From Glycomyces tenuis DSM 44171 (GTDB lineage Bacteria; Actinomycetota; Actinomycetes; Mycobacteriales; Micromonosporaceae): 64,000 nt of DNA. A model generated the notes under the pieces. The model had not been told where the DNA came from, did not search any database, and was given only the letters and a program-made list of their open reading frames with translations. Position 1 is the stretch's first letter. The number at the start of each line of letters is the position of its first letter. The stretch covers positions 1 through 64,000 of the forward strand of contig NZ_ATYW01000020.1 in NCBI RefSeq assembly GCF_000427885.1, in the 5' to 3' direction. Position numbers and translations under genes: made by a program. Shown here piece by piece: positions 8,441 to 16,782 of this stretch.

Positions 8441-8734
8441 ATGTTCCAAGCAATCGCCCTCGGCCTCCTCGCGGGCCTGTTCCTCGCCAACGGCGTCCCG
8501 CACTTCTTCCGGGGCATCGTCAACGAGCGCTATCCGATGGTCTTCGGCTCGGGGCCGGTCCCCAACCTCATCGCCGGCTGGGGCTCCTTCGTCATCGGAG
8601 TGCTGCTCCTGGCCGCCGCCGACCTCGGTGCCGAACCGGTCGCGGGCGGGGCGGCCCTCGCACTCGGGGTGCTCCTGATGGGCCTGTTCCACGCCGCCGG
8701 CCTCGCCTTCGGCGTCGCCTCCGAGCGGTCATGA
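8441..8734 (+). CDS. Small membrane protein with LANGVPHF motif
   Basis: 97 residues with about three hydrophobic segments (near 3-20, 43-60 and 67-88) and an N-terminal LANGVPHFFRGI motif that I associate with a family of actinobacterial membrane proteins of unknown role. An ATG preceded by GGAGACGAC sets the start. It lies directly behind a TetR gene, the usual place for a regulated membrane target such as a stress or efflux-associated protein. No function can be assigned. Confidence 0.75.
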   Translation: MFQAIALGLLAGLFLANGVPHFFRGIVNERYPMVFGSGPVPNLIAGWGSFVIGVLLLAAADLGAEPVAGGAALALGVLLMGLFHAAGLAFGVASERS

Positions 8735-8745
8735 GGCCGTCTCGG

Positions 8746-8774
8746 TTGCCCTCGCCCGGCGCGGAGGCGATACT
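8746..8774 (+). promoter_or_regulatory. Leaderless promoter of first HAD gene
   Basis: TTGCCC (8746-8751), 17 bp, GATACT (8769-8774), then 6 nt to the GTG at 8781. The same arrangement recurs before the paralogue at 11771. Confidence 0.65.
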
Positions 8775-8780
8775 TGAGGA

Positions 8781-9602
8781 GTGCAGACTCCTCAGGTGAT
8801 CGCCTCCGACCTGGACGGCACGCTCCTCACCCCCGACGGCCGACTCTCCGAACGAACCCGCAAAGCCCTGGTGGCCGCGCGCGAATACGGCCTCGCCGTC
8901 GTCGCGGTCACCGCCCGCACCCCCTACGGCGTCGAGCTGCTCCCCGAGCTCCTCCCGCTGCTCGACACCGCCATCTGCGCCAACGGCGCCGTCTTCTACG
9001 ACCCGGTCGAAGCGAGCACGCTCATCCGGCACTCCATCGAGCCCGACACGGCCCACCAGGTGTGCGCCGCGCTCGCCGAGGCGCTGCCCGGCGCGTCCCT
9101 GGCGGTCGAGACCGGCGTGGGCATCGTCGGCAACCGGAGGCACTACGACCGCATCGTCTCCGACATGTCCCACTGGGAGTTCGTCGACTCCGACGAGGAG
9201 ATGCTCGCCCGCGCGGGCACCGTCGTCAAGATCAAGGTCTACGACCCGGGCCTGCACTCCGAGGAGATGCTCCTGGCCGTCGACGGAGCCGAGCTCGCCG
9301 GGCTCGACATGTGCCACTGGGGCGACTTCGGGATGCTCGACTTCAACCCTCCCGGCGTCAACAAGGCCACCGGCCTCGCCGCCTGGTGCGCCGAACGCGA
9401 GCTCGGGCCCCGGGACGTGGTCGCCTTCGGCGACATGCCCAACGACGTCCCCATGCTCGCCTGGGCCGGCCGCTCCTACGCCGTCGAGGGCGCCCACCCC
9501 GAGGCGCTGGCCGCCGCCACCGACGTCACCGCCTCCAACCTCGACGACGGCGTCGCCCGCGTCATCGAGTCCATCATCGACGGCGCCCGGGCCGCCGCCT
9601 GA
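8781..9602 (+). CDS. HAD-superfamily hydrolase (Cof type), copy 1
   Basis: 273 residues. Motif I is SDLDGTLL (about residues 9-16), motif II falls in VVAVTARTP, and motifs III/IV are near NKATGLAAWC and VAFGDMPNDVPML; the C2-type cap is in between. This is the Cof/YbiV class of sugar-phosphate or flavin-phosphate phosphatases. The GTG start follows a GATACT -10 by 6 nt. The gene at 11771 is a clear paralogue (shared MCHWG/MWHWG, GDMP, MLAWAGRSYAV and AHPEA blocks), and the two bracket the ribosomal-protection gene. Confidence 0.9.
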   Translation: MQTPQVIASDLDGTLLTPDGRLSERTRKALVAAREYGLAVVAVTARTPYGVELLPELLPLLDTAICANGAVFYDPVEASTLIRHSIEPDTAHQVCAALAEALPGASLAVETGVGIVGNRRHYDRIVSDMSHWEFVDSDEEMLARAGTVVKIKVYDPGLHSEEMLLAVDGAELAGLDMCHWGDFGMLDFNPPGVNKATGLAAWCAERELGPRDVVAFGDMPNDVPMLAWAGRSYAVEGAHPEALAAATDVTASNLDDGVARVIESIIDGARAAA

Positions 9603-9673
9603 GCGAAAAGCGATTGCGGCGCCGCCGCCGATCTGCTGCACTACTCCCGACCGCACGAACAAGGGAGTCCGAA

Positions 9674-9784
9674 ATGCGCCGAGCGTTCATGTCCGACCAG
9701 GAAGGAATCATCGTCAAAACGGAGGACATGACCGTACGTGCGCACACTCAACCTCGGCATCCTGGCCCATGTCGACGCCGGTAA
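9674..9784 (+). CDS. Upstream ORF overlapping the ribosomal-protection gene (possible leader peptide)
   Basis: 36 codons (MRRAFMSDQEGIIVKTEDMT... ending in PCRRR), preceded by AAGGGAG at a 6-nt spacing. It overlaps the first 47 nt of the Tet(M)-like gene in another frame. Classical tet(M) is controlled by a translated leader that senses slowed ribosomes, so a regulatory uORF is plausible here. Whether it is translated is unknown, and the sequence is not like the tet(M) leader. Confidence 0.4.
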   Translation: MRRAFMSDQEGIIVKTEDMTVRAHTQPRHPGPCRRR

Positions 9785-11726
9785 GACCAGCCTGACCGAG
9801 CGGCTGCTCCACGAGGCCGGCGTCACCGACGAGATCGGCAGCGTCGACGACGGCAGCACGCTGACCGACTCGCTCGCGCTCGAACGCCGCCGCGGCATCA
9901 CCATCAAGGCCGCCGTGGTCTCCTTCGCGCTCGGCGAGACCACCGTCAACCTCATCGACACGCCCGGCCACCCCGACTTCATCGCCGAGGTCGAACGGGC
10001 CCTCGGCGTGCTCGACGGCGCGGTCCTGGTGATCTCGGCCGTCGAGGGCGTGCAGGCCCAGACCCGCGTCCTGATGCGGGCGCTGCGGCGCCTGCGCATC
10101 CCGACGCTCCTGTTCGTCAACAAGATCGACCGCGAGGGCGCCCGGTACGGCGGCCTGCTGCGCGAGATCGCCGAGAAGCTCGACCCCTCGACGATCGCGA
10201 TGGACACCGTGGTGCGGGTCCCCGGCCTCCGCGCCCGGACCCGCTCGCTGCCCCGCACCGACCAGGTGTTCGGGGCCGAGCTGGCCGACCTGCTCGCCGA
10301 GCATGACGACGCCTTCCTCGCCGACTACGTCCGCGACGAGCGCTCGGCCACGCCCGAGCGACTCCGCCGGTCCCTGGCCGCCCAGACCGGCCGGGCGCGC
10401 GTCTTCCCCGTCCACTTCGGCTCGGCCATCACCGGCGAGGGCGTCGAGGGCCTCACCGAAGGCATCCGCCACCTGCTCCCGGCCGCGGCGGCCGACGCGG
10501 ACGGCCCGGTCTCGGGCACCGTCTTCAAGGTCGAACGCGGCCCGGCGGGGGAGAAGATCGCCTACGCCCGCCTGTTCTCCGGCACCATCCGCGTCCGCGA
10601 CCGCCTGCCCTTCGGCGACGGCAAGGAGGGCAAGGCGACCGCCGTCAGCGTCTTCGACCAGGGCACCGACCGCCGCCGGCCGTCGGTCGAGGCGGGCCGG
10701 ATCGCGAAGCTGTGGGGCCTGGACGCGCGGATCGGCGACCCGATCGGCCTCGAGCCGCCGACCCGGACCGAGCACTTCGCGCCGCCCACGCTGGAGACCG
10801 TCGTCGTCCCCTCCCGCCCCGGCGACAAGGGCGCCCTGCATCTGGCGCTCACCCAGCTCGCCGAGGCCGACCCGCTCATCGGCCTGCGCCACGACGAGCG
10901 ACGCTCGGAGCTCTCGCTCTCCCTGTACGGCGAGGTCCAGAAAGAGGTCATCGGCGCGACGCTCGCCGAGGAGTTCGGGCTCGACGTGGACTTCCGCGCC
11001 TCGACCGTCATCTGCGTCGAGCGGCCGACCGGCTCGGGTGAGGCCGTCGAGCACATCGCCAAGGCGCCGAACCCGTTCCTGGCCACGGTCGGGCTGCGGA
11101 TCGACCCGGCCCCGACCGGCTCGGGCATCGGCTTCCGCCTCGGCGTCGAGCTCGGATCGATGCCGTTCGCGTTCTTCAAGGCCGTCGAGGAGACCGTCCA
11201 CGAGACCCTCGCCCAGGGCCTGCGCGGCTGGCAGGTCGCCGACTGCACCGTCACCATGACCCACTCCGGGTACTGGGCCAGGCAGAGCACCGCGCACGGC
11301 GGCTTCGACAAGAGCATGTCCAGCACCGCGGGCGACTTCCGCGGCCTGACGCCCCTGGTGCTGATGGACGCGCTGCGCACCGCCGGGACGGCCGTGCACG
11401 AGCCGATCCACCGCTTCCGCCTCGACCTCCCGGCCGAGGCCCTCGGCCCGGTCCTGGCCGCGCTCGCGAAGCTCCGGGCCGTGCCCGAGACGCCGCGGCT
11501 GAACGGCGGGGAGTGCACCTTGGAGGGCACCGTCCCGGCCGCGTCCGTCCACGAGCTCGGGCAGCGGCTGCCCTCGCTGACCGGCGGCGAAGGCGTCGCC
11601 GAGAGCGCGTTCGAACGCTACGAGCCGGTGAGCGGCCCGGTCCCGAGCCGCTCCAGGACCGACCACAATCCGCTCGACCGAGAGGAGTACCTCCTGGCCG
11701 TCGTCCGCCGCGTCGCCGGACGCTGA
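9738..11726 (+). CDS. Tet(M)/OtrA-type ribosomal-protection GTPase
   Basis: 662 residues, the usual length of the class (about 640-665). The GTPase motifs are all present: AHVDAGKTS (residues 10-18), RGITI, DTPGH and NKID. ITELGSVD-like (DEIGSVDDGSTLTDS) and DGAVLVISAVEGVQAQTR are typical of Tet(M)/OtrA rather than of housekeeping EF-G. Domains II-V follow, with GYWARQSTAHGG in domain IV. Such proteins dislodge tetracycline from the ribosomal A site using GTP. The start is forced: an in-frame TGA sits at 9729, so the GTG at 9738 is the first possible codon; GGAGG lies 12 nt away, further than ideal. It could also be an EF-G paralogue not involved in resistance. Confidence 0.85.
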   Translation: MRTLNLGILAHVDAGKTSLTERLLHEAGVTDEIGSVDDGSTLTDSLALERRRGITIKAAVVSFALGETTVNLIDTPGHPDFIAEVERALGVLDGAVLVISAVEGVQAQTRVLMRALRRLRIPTLLFVNKIDREGARYGGLLREIAEKLDPSTIAMDTVVRVPGLRARTRSLPRTDQVFGAELADLLAEHDDAFLADYVRDERSATPERLRRSLAAQTGRARVFPVHFGSAITGEGVEGLTEGIRHLLPAAAADADGPVSGTVFKVERGPAGEKIAYARLFSGTIRVRDRLPFGDGKEGKATAVSVFDQGTDRRRPSVEAGRIAKLWGLDARIGDPIGLEPPTRTEHFAPPTLETVVVPSRPGDKGALHLALTQLAEADPLIGLRHDERRSELSLSLYGEVQKEVIGATLAEEFGLDVDFRASTVICVERPTGSGEAVEHIAKAPNPFLATVGLRIDPAPTGSGIGFRLGVELGSMPFAFFKAVEETVHETLAQGLRGWQVADCTVTMTHSGYWARQSTAHGGFDKSMSSTAGDFRGLTPLVLMDALRTAGTAVHEPIHRFRLDLPAEALGPVLAALAKLRAVPETPRLNGGECTLEGTVPAASVHELGQRLPSLTGGEGVAESAFERYEPVSGPVPSRSRTDHNPLDREEYLLAVVRRVAGR

Positions 11727-11734
11727 AAACAGCG

Positions 11735-11764
11735 TTGCCGTCCGCGCGGCGCCTCCCCGATACT
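11735..11764 (+). promoter_or_regulatory. Leaderless promoter of second HAD gene
   Basis: TTGCCG (11735-11740), 18 bp, GATACT (11759-11764), 6 nt to the GTG at 11771. It closely resembles the promoter of the paralogue at 8781. Confidence 0.6.
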
Positions 11765-11770
11765 CGAGGC

Positions 11771-12601
11771 GTGCAAGGGCTCAAGGTGATCGCCACCGAC
11801 CTCGACGGCACCCTCCTCGACAGGGGCCGGCTGTCCGAACGGAACCGGAAGGCGCTGCGGGCGGCGCGCGAACGCGGCGCCCACGTCGTGGCGGTCACCG
11901 CGCGAGCACCGCGCGGCGTCCACCGCCACCCCGGACTCGCGGCCTCGCTCGACGCCGCGATCTGCTGCAACGGCGCCATCCACTACGACTTCCCGACCCG
12001 CGCCACCGACTTCCGCCACCCGATCCCGCTCTCGGTGGCCCGCGAGCTCCACCGCCGACTGCGCGAGGCGATCCCCGGGGCGCTCTTCGCGATCGAGACC
12101 GGCGAGGGCCAGATCGCCCAATCGCGACGGTTCAGCGAGAACGTGCTCCTGCACGACCCGTGGACCTTCGTCGAGCCCGCCGCCGAGCTGTTCGACGGGG
12201 TCGACGCCGTCGCCACCTTCGTCGTCCGCGCCCCCGGCGCCGACGGCCCGGCACTGGTGGCCGGGGCCCGGAGCATCGAGGCACCCGGCGTGCGGATGTG
12301 GCACTGGGGCAGCTACCCCGAGATCGAGTACAGCGCGCACGCCGCCACCAAGGGCGCCTCCCTCGCCGCGTGGTGCGCCGAGCGCGGCATCGGCCCCGAG
12401 TCGGTGGTCGCCTTCGGCGACATGCCCACCGACGCCTCGATGCTGGCCTGGGCGGGCCGCTCCTACGCCGTCGCCGACGCGCACCCCGAAGCGGCCTCGG
12501 CGGCCTCCCACCGCACCGGCGCGTGCGCCGAGGACGGTGTGGCCCAAGCGGTCGAATCGATCCTCGCCGAGTTCGACGCTCCGAAGAAGCCCGGCCGCTG
12601 A
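11771..12601 (+). CDS. HAD-superfamily hydrolase (Cof type), copy 2
   Basis: 276 residues. ATDLDGTLLDRGRLSERNRK opens the HAD fold (motif I aspartates in DLDGT), VVAVTAR is motif II, and VAFGDMPTDASMLAWAG is motif IV. It is alignable end to end with the product of 8781. The GTG at 11771 is chosen because the -10 hexamer ends 6 nt before it and the protein then begins like its paralogue (V-Q-G-L-K-V-I-A); the frame stays open much further upstream inside the preceding gene. The substrate is unknown, as for most Cof-type phosphatases. Confidence 0.88.
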   Translation: MQGLKVIATDLDGTLLDRGRLSERNRKALRAARERGAHVVAVTARAPRGVHRHPGLAASLDAAICCNGAIHYDFPTRATDFRHPIPLSVARELHRRLREAIPGALFAIETGEGQIAQSRRFSENVLLHDPWTFVEPAAELFDGVDAVATFVVRAPGADGPALVAGARSIEAPGVRMWHWGSYPEIEYSAHAATKGASLAAWCAERGIGPESVVAFGDMPTDASMLAWAGRSYAVADAHPEAASAASHRTGACAEDGVAQAVESILAEFDAPKKPGR

Positions 12602-12674
12602 GCCGGGAGCCGCGTCCCCGAGCCGCCCGAATGTCGGATTCTCGCCGATCGCTTCCGCGCGGCGCCGCGGCGGT

Positions 12675-12680
12675 TAGGCT
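12675..12680 (+). promoter_or_regulatory. -10 element, leaderless start of NAD(P)-binding gene
   Basis: TAGGCT lies 6 nt before the ATG at 12687. No strong -35 is seen (TTCCGC at a 16-bp spacing is the best). Confidence 0.5.
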
Positions 12681-12686
12681 TCCGGT

Positions 12687-13355
12687 ATGCACATCGTCAT
12701 CGCCGGAGGACACGGACAGATCGCGCTGCGCCTGACCGAGGCCATGGCCGCCAGAGGCCACGCGGTCACCGGCCTGGTCCGCAATCCCGACCACACCGAG
12801 GACATCACGGCGATCGGCGGGCGGCCGATCGTGCTCGACCTCGAACAGGCCGACGTCGAGCACGTCTCGGGGCTCCTGGAGGACGTCGACGCCGTCGTCT
12901 TCGCCGCCGGGGCCGGACCGGGCAGCGGAGTGGACAGAAAGGACACCGTCGACCGGGCGGCATCGGTCCTCATGGCCGACGCGGCCGAGCAGGCCGGGGT
13001 CACCCGCTTTCTCCAGATCTCCACCATGGGCGCCGGAAGGGCCCCCGAGCCGGGGCGCGGCGAGGTCTGGGAGGCCTACATCGAGGCCAAGACCCGCGCC
13101 GAGGACGACCTCCGCTCGCGCGACCTCGACTGGGTCATCGTGCGCCCGGGCCGCCTGACCGACGACGAGCCGACCGGGACGGTGACGCTGGCCGAGGCGG
13201 TGGGCGGCGGCGAGATCGCCCGCGCCGACGTGGCCGCGGTGCTCGCCGCGCTCCTCGAGGCGCCCGAGCTGACCTGCCGCACCCTCGAACTGGTCGGCGG
13301 CGGGACGCCGATCGCCGACGCCATCGCGACCCTGGCGGCGCCCGAACAGGCCTGA
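12687..13355 (+). CDS. NAD(P)-binding atypical SDR-family protein
   Basis: 222 residues. The N-terminal Rossmann motif is IVIAGGHGQIALRL (G-x-x-G), and WVIVRPGRLTDDEPTGTV in the C-terminal half is typical of the YwnB/SDR_a5 group of NmrA-like proteins. There is no standard SDR YxxxK pair at the expected site apart from AYIEAKTRAED, which resembles it. It probably senses or reduces with NAD(P)H. It is a single gene under its own leaderless promoter. Confidence 0.83.
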   Translation: MHIVIAGGHGQIALRLTEAMAARGHAVTGLVRNPDHTEDITAIGGRPIVLDLEQADVEHVSGLLEDVDAVVFAAGAGPGSGVDRKDTVDRAASVLMADAAEQAGVTRFLQISTMGAGRAPEPGRGEVWEAYIEAKTRAEDDLRSRDLDWVIVRPGRLTDDEPTGTVTLAEAVGGGEIARADVAAVLAALLEAPELTCRTLELVGGGTPIADAIATLAAPEQA

Positions 13356-13386
13356 CCGCCGCGGCCCGGCTCACGGCGGAAATCGT

Positions 13387-13415
13387 TTGCGGCCCTGCGG
13401 CGGCGCGCCGATACT
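13387..13415 (+). promoter_or_regulatory. Leaderless promoter of kinase-like gene
   Basis: TTGCGG (13387-13392), 17 bp, GATACT (13410-13415), 6 nt to the ATG at 13422. Confidence 0.65.
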
Positions 13416-13421
13416 GGGCCG

Positions 13422-14345
13422 ATGCGCTTCGACCCCGTCCCCCAGAACGTCCGCCGCTCCGTGCTCGGTTGGAGCGGCGAGGACGGCGAACGCTGGCTCG
13501 CGAGCGTCCCCGGCACCGTCGAGCGGCTGCTGCGGGCCTGGGCGCTGCACCGGACGGGGCCGCCGTTCGACGGCGGCACCCACTCCTATGCGCTGCCCGT
13601 CGAACGCGCCGACGGCACGCCCGCCGTGCTGAAGGTGATCTATCGGGACGTGGAGAACCAGGCCGAGCCGACCGCGCTGCGCGCCTACGGCGGCGACGGC
13701 GCGGTCATGCTCTATGAGTACGATCCCGGCACCGGGGCGATGCTGCTGGAGCGGGCCGAACCGGGCGCACCGCTGCTGGAGCACGAGTTCCCCGGCCTGA
13801 GCGAGCGCGCCGCCGCCCGCGAGCGCATGGCGATCGCCTGCGAGCGCTACCGCCGGCTCTGGCGCTCCCCGGTCGTACCGGGGGAGTACCCGGACTTCCC
13901 GAAGGCGAGCGACATGCTCGCGGCCTGGGAGGCCGGCTTCGCCGAACCGCGGGCGCCGCTGCTGGACCGGATCGGCCCCGCATGGGCCGAGCGCGCGCTC
14001 GCCTGGTGCTCGGAACTGCGCGGCCCGGTCGCCGAGGGCATCGCCAACCGCGACACCCACATGGGCAACATCGTCTCGAGCCGGCGCGAGCCGTGGCTGC
14101 TGATCGACCCCAAGCCGTACGTGGCCGAACGGGCCTTCGACGGCGGCTACTTCGTGTTCAAACAGGTGCTGCACGGCCCGCTCGCCGCCGCCGAGGCGCT
14201 CCGCGCGACGGCCGAGGCCCTGGGCGCCGAGCTCGAACGCGTCCGGGCCTGGGCGGCGCTGCGCGGCGTCGACGTCGCGGCGGACCTCGACGAGAAGGAC
14301 GATCTCGCCGCCGCACTGGCCGCCGTCGAATCGATCTTGGAATGA
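13422..14345 (+). CDS. Aminoglycoside-phosphotransferase-like kinase (APH(6)/streptomycin-kinase type)
   Basis: 307 residues with the small-molecule kinase fold: VLKVIYRD (Lys71, ATP-binding lysine), ANRDTHMGNIV (Asp211, catalytic loop) and LLIDPKPYVAERAFD (Asp229, metal-binding, in the DPKP form typical of APH(6)/hydroxyurea kinases). The usual H-G-D catalytic triplet is N-R-D here. The family phosphorylates streptomycin-like aminoglycosides or hydroxyurea, but many chromosomal members have other or unknown substrates. The start is fixed by a promoter 6 nt upstream. It is followed by a hairpin and then the putative biosynthetic operon. Confidence 0.82.
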   Translation: MRFDPVPQNVRRSVLGWSGEDGERWLASVPGTVERLLRAWALHRTGPPFDGGTHSYALPVERADGTPAVLKVIYRDVENQAEPTALRAYGGDGAVMLYEYDPGTGAMLLERAEPGAPLLEHEFPGLSERAAARERMAIACERYRRLWRSPVVPGEYPDFPKASDMLAAWEAGFAEPRAPLLDRIGPAWAERALAWCSELRGPVAEGIANRDTHMGNIVSSRREPWLLIDPKPYVAERAFDGGYFVFKQVLHGPLAAAEALRATAEALGAELERVRAWAALRGVDVAADLDEKDDLAAALAAVESILE

Positions 14346-14665
14346 ACCGCGCCCGCTCCATAGTGCGCGGGCGACGACTTCACCTTCTTTTCTATTGAAA
14401 GTGCGAGTAATCGCGGCAATTGGATTCCAAAGTACCATGACGACGATCACAGTCGCCTTTTGATTCTCGATGCATCACCACTCTGATCTGCGTGAACGAT
14501 GACTCCACATGAGCGGCCGACTCGCGACCTCCAAGTCACAGCAGATGCACTGCATATCATCATCCCCAGTAGACGAGTTTCGTTGGGAGCGCTTCCCCAT
14601 GAAGGCGATCCGCGATGCTAGCCTGACCGCGGGCGCAGCCCCCGCCACAGAAGGAACCGTTCAAC
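14346..14665. other. Gene-free, AT-richer region upstream of the biosynthetic operon
   Basis: 320 bp between the kinase-like gene and the anthranilate-synthase-type gene. It starts with a hairpin (14350-14373) followed by a pyrimidine stretch, then a clearly AT-richer segment (about 14385-14600). A weak -10 (TAGCCT, 14619-14624) has no good -35. I see no trp-style leader peptide with tandem Trp codons and no known riboswitch. Confidence 0.6.
14350..14373 (+). terminator. Hairpin after the kinase-like gene
   Basis: CGCCCGC and GCGGGCG form a 7-bp stem with a 10-nt loop beginning 4 nt past the stop codon; a T-rich stretch (cttcttttct) follows 12-20 nt later. Confidence 0.6.
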
Positions 14666-16189
14666 ATGAATACAGTACGTCCACTGAGGATCGATTTGCA
14701 TCGATTCGCCTGTCCAGTAGCCGACCCGTTCGACGCCTTCATCAAACTGCGCGCGAGCCGGGGAGAACAGGAGGTCTTCCTGCTCGAATCGCTCTCCGGG
14801 CCCGCCGTGGACAAGACCCGCGCCCTCATCGGCGTGACGCCCCTGCTCGACGTCGTCGTGCGCGACGGCGCCGTCGAACTCGACGGCGCCGAGCACTGGC
14901 TGGCCTGGGCCCGCGACCGCATGACCGGCTTCGACGCCGCCCGCCCCGACGGCCGCCGCTTCCGGCTCGAACGCCGCGAGGCCCTCTGGGACGCCCTGCG
15001 CCACCTCCGGGCCGGACTGGCCGTCGACGCCGTCGACGACCGCCGCTTCGGCTTCGGATTCGTGACCCTGCTCAGCTACGACGCGGTCACCTACATCGAA
15101 ACCCTGCCCCGCCTCATCGAAGGCGACGACCGGATCCCCGACGCCGTGTTCCGCCTCTACGCCTCGGTGATCGAGATCGACCTGGTGCACCGCACCGCCG
15201 AGCTGACCGTCGCCACCTGCCGCGAATGGGACGGCCCCGACCCCGAGCGGACCCACCGCGCCATAGCCGCCGAGCTCTCCGTCGCCGACGACGCGCCGCC
15301 CGACCGCGCCCCCGGGCCGCCCCTCACCGCCGAACCGGAACTCACCACCACGCCGCGGGCCTACGCCCGGCGCGTCGAACGGGCACTCGACCACATCCGC
15401 GCCGGCGACATCTACCAAGTGCAGCTCGGCCACGAGGTCCGCACCGGCGGCAAGCGCTCCGACCTCGAGGTCTACCTGCGGATGAGGGCGGGCAACCCCT
15501 CCCCGTACATGGCCTTCATCCCCTTCGACGACATGACCCTCCTCAGTGCCAGCCCCGAGCTCCACGTCCGCATCGAGTCCTCGAAGCTCACCATGCGGCC
15601 CATCGCCGGCACCGTCCGCCGCGGCGCCGACGGCGACGAGGACGCCGAACGCGCCGCCTGGCTCCGCGGCGACGCCAAGGAGACGGCCGAGCACATCATG
15701 CTGGTCGACCTGTGCCGCAACGACCTCGGCCGCGTCGCCGAACCCGGCTCGGTCGAAGTCCTCGGCCTGATGAGCGTCGAGACCTACTCCCACGTGCTCC
15801 ACCTCGTCTCGACCGTCACCGCCGAACTCGCCGACGGCTTCGACGCCTACGACGTCGTGCGGGCCACCTTCCCGGCCGGCACCATGACCGGCGCGCCGAA
15901 ACTGCGGGCCATGGAGATCATCGAGGCCACCGAGACCAGCAGGCGCGGCATGTACGCCGGAGCCTTCGGCGTCATCGGCTTCGGCGGCTTCGCCAACCTG
16001 GCCCTGAGCATCCGCACCATCGTGGCCTCCGGCGGCACCTACACCGCCCGCGCCTCGGCGGGCGTGGTCGCCGACTCCTCGCCGCGCGGCGAATGGCACG
16101 AGACCCTCGCGAAGCTCGGCTCCTCGATCGACGCCCTCGTCGGCGACGACCGCGCCCGGCACTTCACCGCCGAAAGCGAGGGAATGTGA
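14666..16189 (+). CDS. Anthranilate-synthase-type chorismate-binding enzyme, large subunit
   Basis: 507 residues with the complete chorismate-binding domain: IRAGDIYQVQL, MRPIAGTVRRG, DAKETAEHIMLVDLCRNDLG, VETYSHVLHLVS and FPAGTMTGAPKLRAMEII. The PIAGT motif carries Ala314 where aminodeoxychorismate synthases (PabB) have a lysine (PIKGT), so the TrpE or ADIC-synthase chemistry is favoured over PabB. LLES at residues 39-42 resembles the tryptophan feedback element of TrpE. With the next gene it would convert chorismate and glutamine to anthranilate. The start has a GAAGGAA site upstream. No trpD, trpC or lyase gene is nearby, and the genes that follow are of specialised-metabolism type. Confidence 0.85.
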   Translation: MNTVRPLRIDLHRFACPVADPFDAFIKLRASRGEQEVFLLESLSGPAVDKTRALIGVTPLLDVVVRDGAVELDGAEHWLAWARDRMTGFDAARPDGRRFRLERREALWDALRHLRAGLAVDAVDDRRFGFGFVTLLSYDAVTYIETLPRLIEGDDRIPDAVFRLYASVIEIDLVHRTAELTVATCREWDGPDPERTHRAIAAELSVADDAPPDRAPGPPLTAEPELTTTPRAYARRVERALDHIRAGDIYQVQLGHEVRTGGKRSDLEVYLRMRAGNPSPYMAFIPFDDMTLLSASPELHVRIESSKLTMRPIAGTVRRGADGDEDAERAAWLRGDAKETAEHIMLVDLCRNDLGRVAEPGSVEVLGLMSVETYSHVLHLVSTVTAELADGFDAYDVVRATFPAGTMTGAPKLRAMEIIEATETSRRGMYAGAFGVIGFGGFANLALSIRTIVASGGTYTARASAGVVADSSPRGEWHETLAKLGSSIDALVGDDRARHFTAESEGM

Positions 16190-16782
16190 AAGCCCTCCTC
16201 ATCGACGCGTTCGACAGCTTCTCCCACATCATCTACCAGTACCTGCGGGTCCTCGACATCGAGACCACCGTCATCCGCTCGGGGCAGCTCACCCCCGCCG
16301 AAGCCCTCGCCCACCGCTCCGACTTCGCGGTCCTCGGCCCCGGCCCCGGCACCCCCGAGGACTCCGGCCACGTCGAGATGGTCCGCGCCATGGCCGGGAC
16401 CAAGCCCATCCTCGGCGTCTGCCTCGGACACCAGGCCATCGCCGTCGCCTACGGCGCACTGGTCCGGCCCGCCCGCCACCTCATGCACGGCAAGACCAGC
16501 GTCATCGCGCACGACGGACGCGGCGTGTTCACCGGGGCCGCACCGGACTTCAACGCCACCCGCTACCACTCCCTGATCGTCGTCGAGGAGAGCCTGCCCG
16601 CCGAGCTCGCCGTCACCGCCCGATCCGCCGACGACGGCTACGTCATGGGCCTGCGACACACCCGCCACCTCGTCGAAGGCGTCCAGTTCCACCCAGAGAG
16701 CGTCCTCACCGACGCCGGACTCGGCCTCTTCGCCGGATTCGCCGCCTCGGTCCGCGACGCCGACCCGGAGGCGAGACGATGA
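16186..16782 (+). CDS. Class I glutamine amidotransferase (TrpG/PabA type)
   Basis: 198 residues. LLIDAFDSFSHIIYQYL at the N-terminus, the oxyanion motif GPGPGTPED, the nucleophile Cys79 in GVCLGHQAIA, and the His169-Glu171 pair in FHPES make a complete glutaminase. It would feed ammonia to the chorismate enzyme encoded just upstream. The GTG at 16186 overlaps that gene's stop by 4 nt (translational coupling). TrpG and PabA cannot be told apart by sequence alone; the partner suggests the anthranilate route. Confidence 0.88.
   Translation: MKALLIDAFDSFSHIIYQYLRVLDIETTVIRSGQLTPAEALAHRSDFAVLGPGPGTPEDSGHVEMVRAMAGTKPILGVCLGHQAIAVAYGALVRPARHLMHGKTSVIAHDGRGVFTGAAPDFNATRYHSLIVVEESLPAELAVTARSADDGYVMGLRHTRHLVEGVQFHPESVLTDAGLGLFAGFAASVRDADPEARR

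Noticed and set aside
8781-12601. Composite transposon bounded by repeats
   Set aside because: The flanking similarity is between two intact HAD genes, not inverted repeats, and there is no transposase or target-site duplication.
14666-16782. Aminodeoxychorismate synthase (PabB/PabA)
   Set aside because: PIAGT replaces the PIKGT lysine motif of PabB and an LLES element is present, so TrpE-type chemistry is favoured; no pabC-like lyase is adjacent.
14514-16782. Long plus-strand ORF starting at MSGRLATSK before the amidotransferase
   Set aside because: It is a shadow frame of the TrpE-type gene; only the part from 16186 is a real protein.
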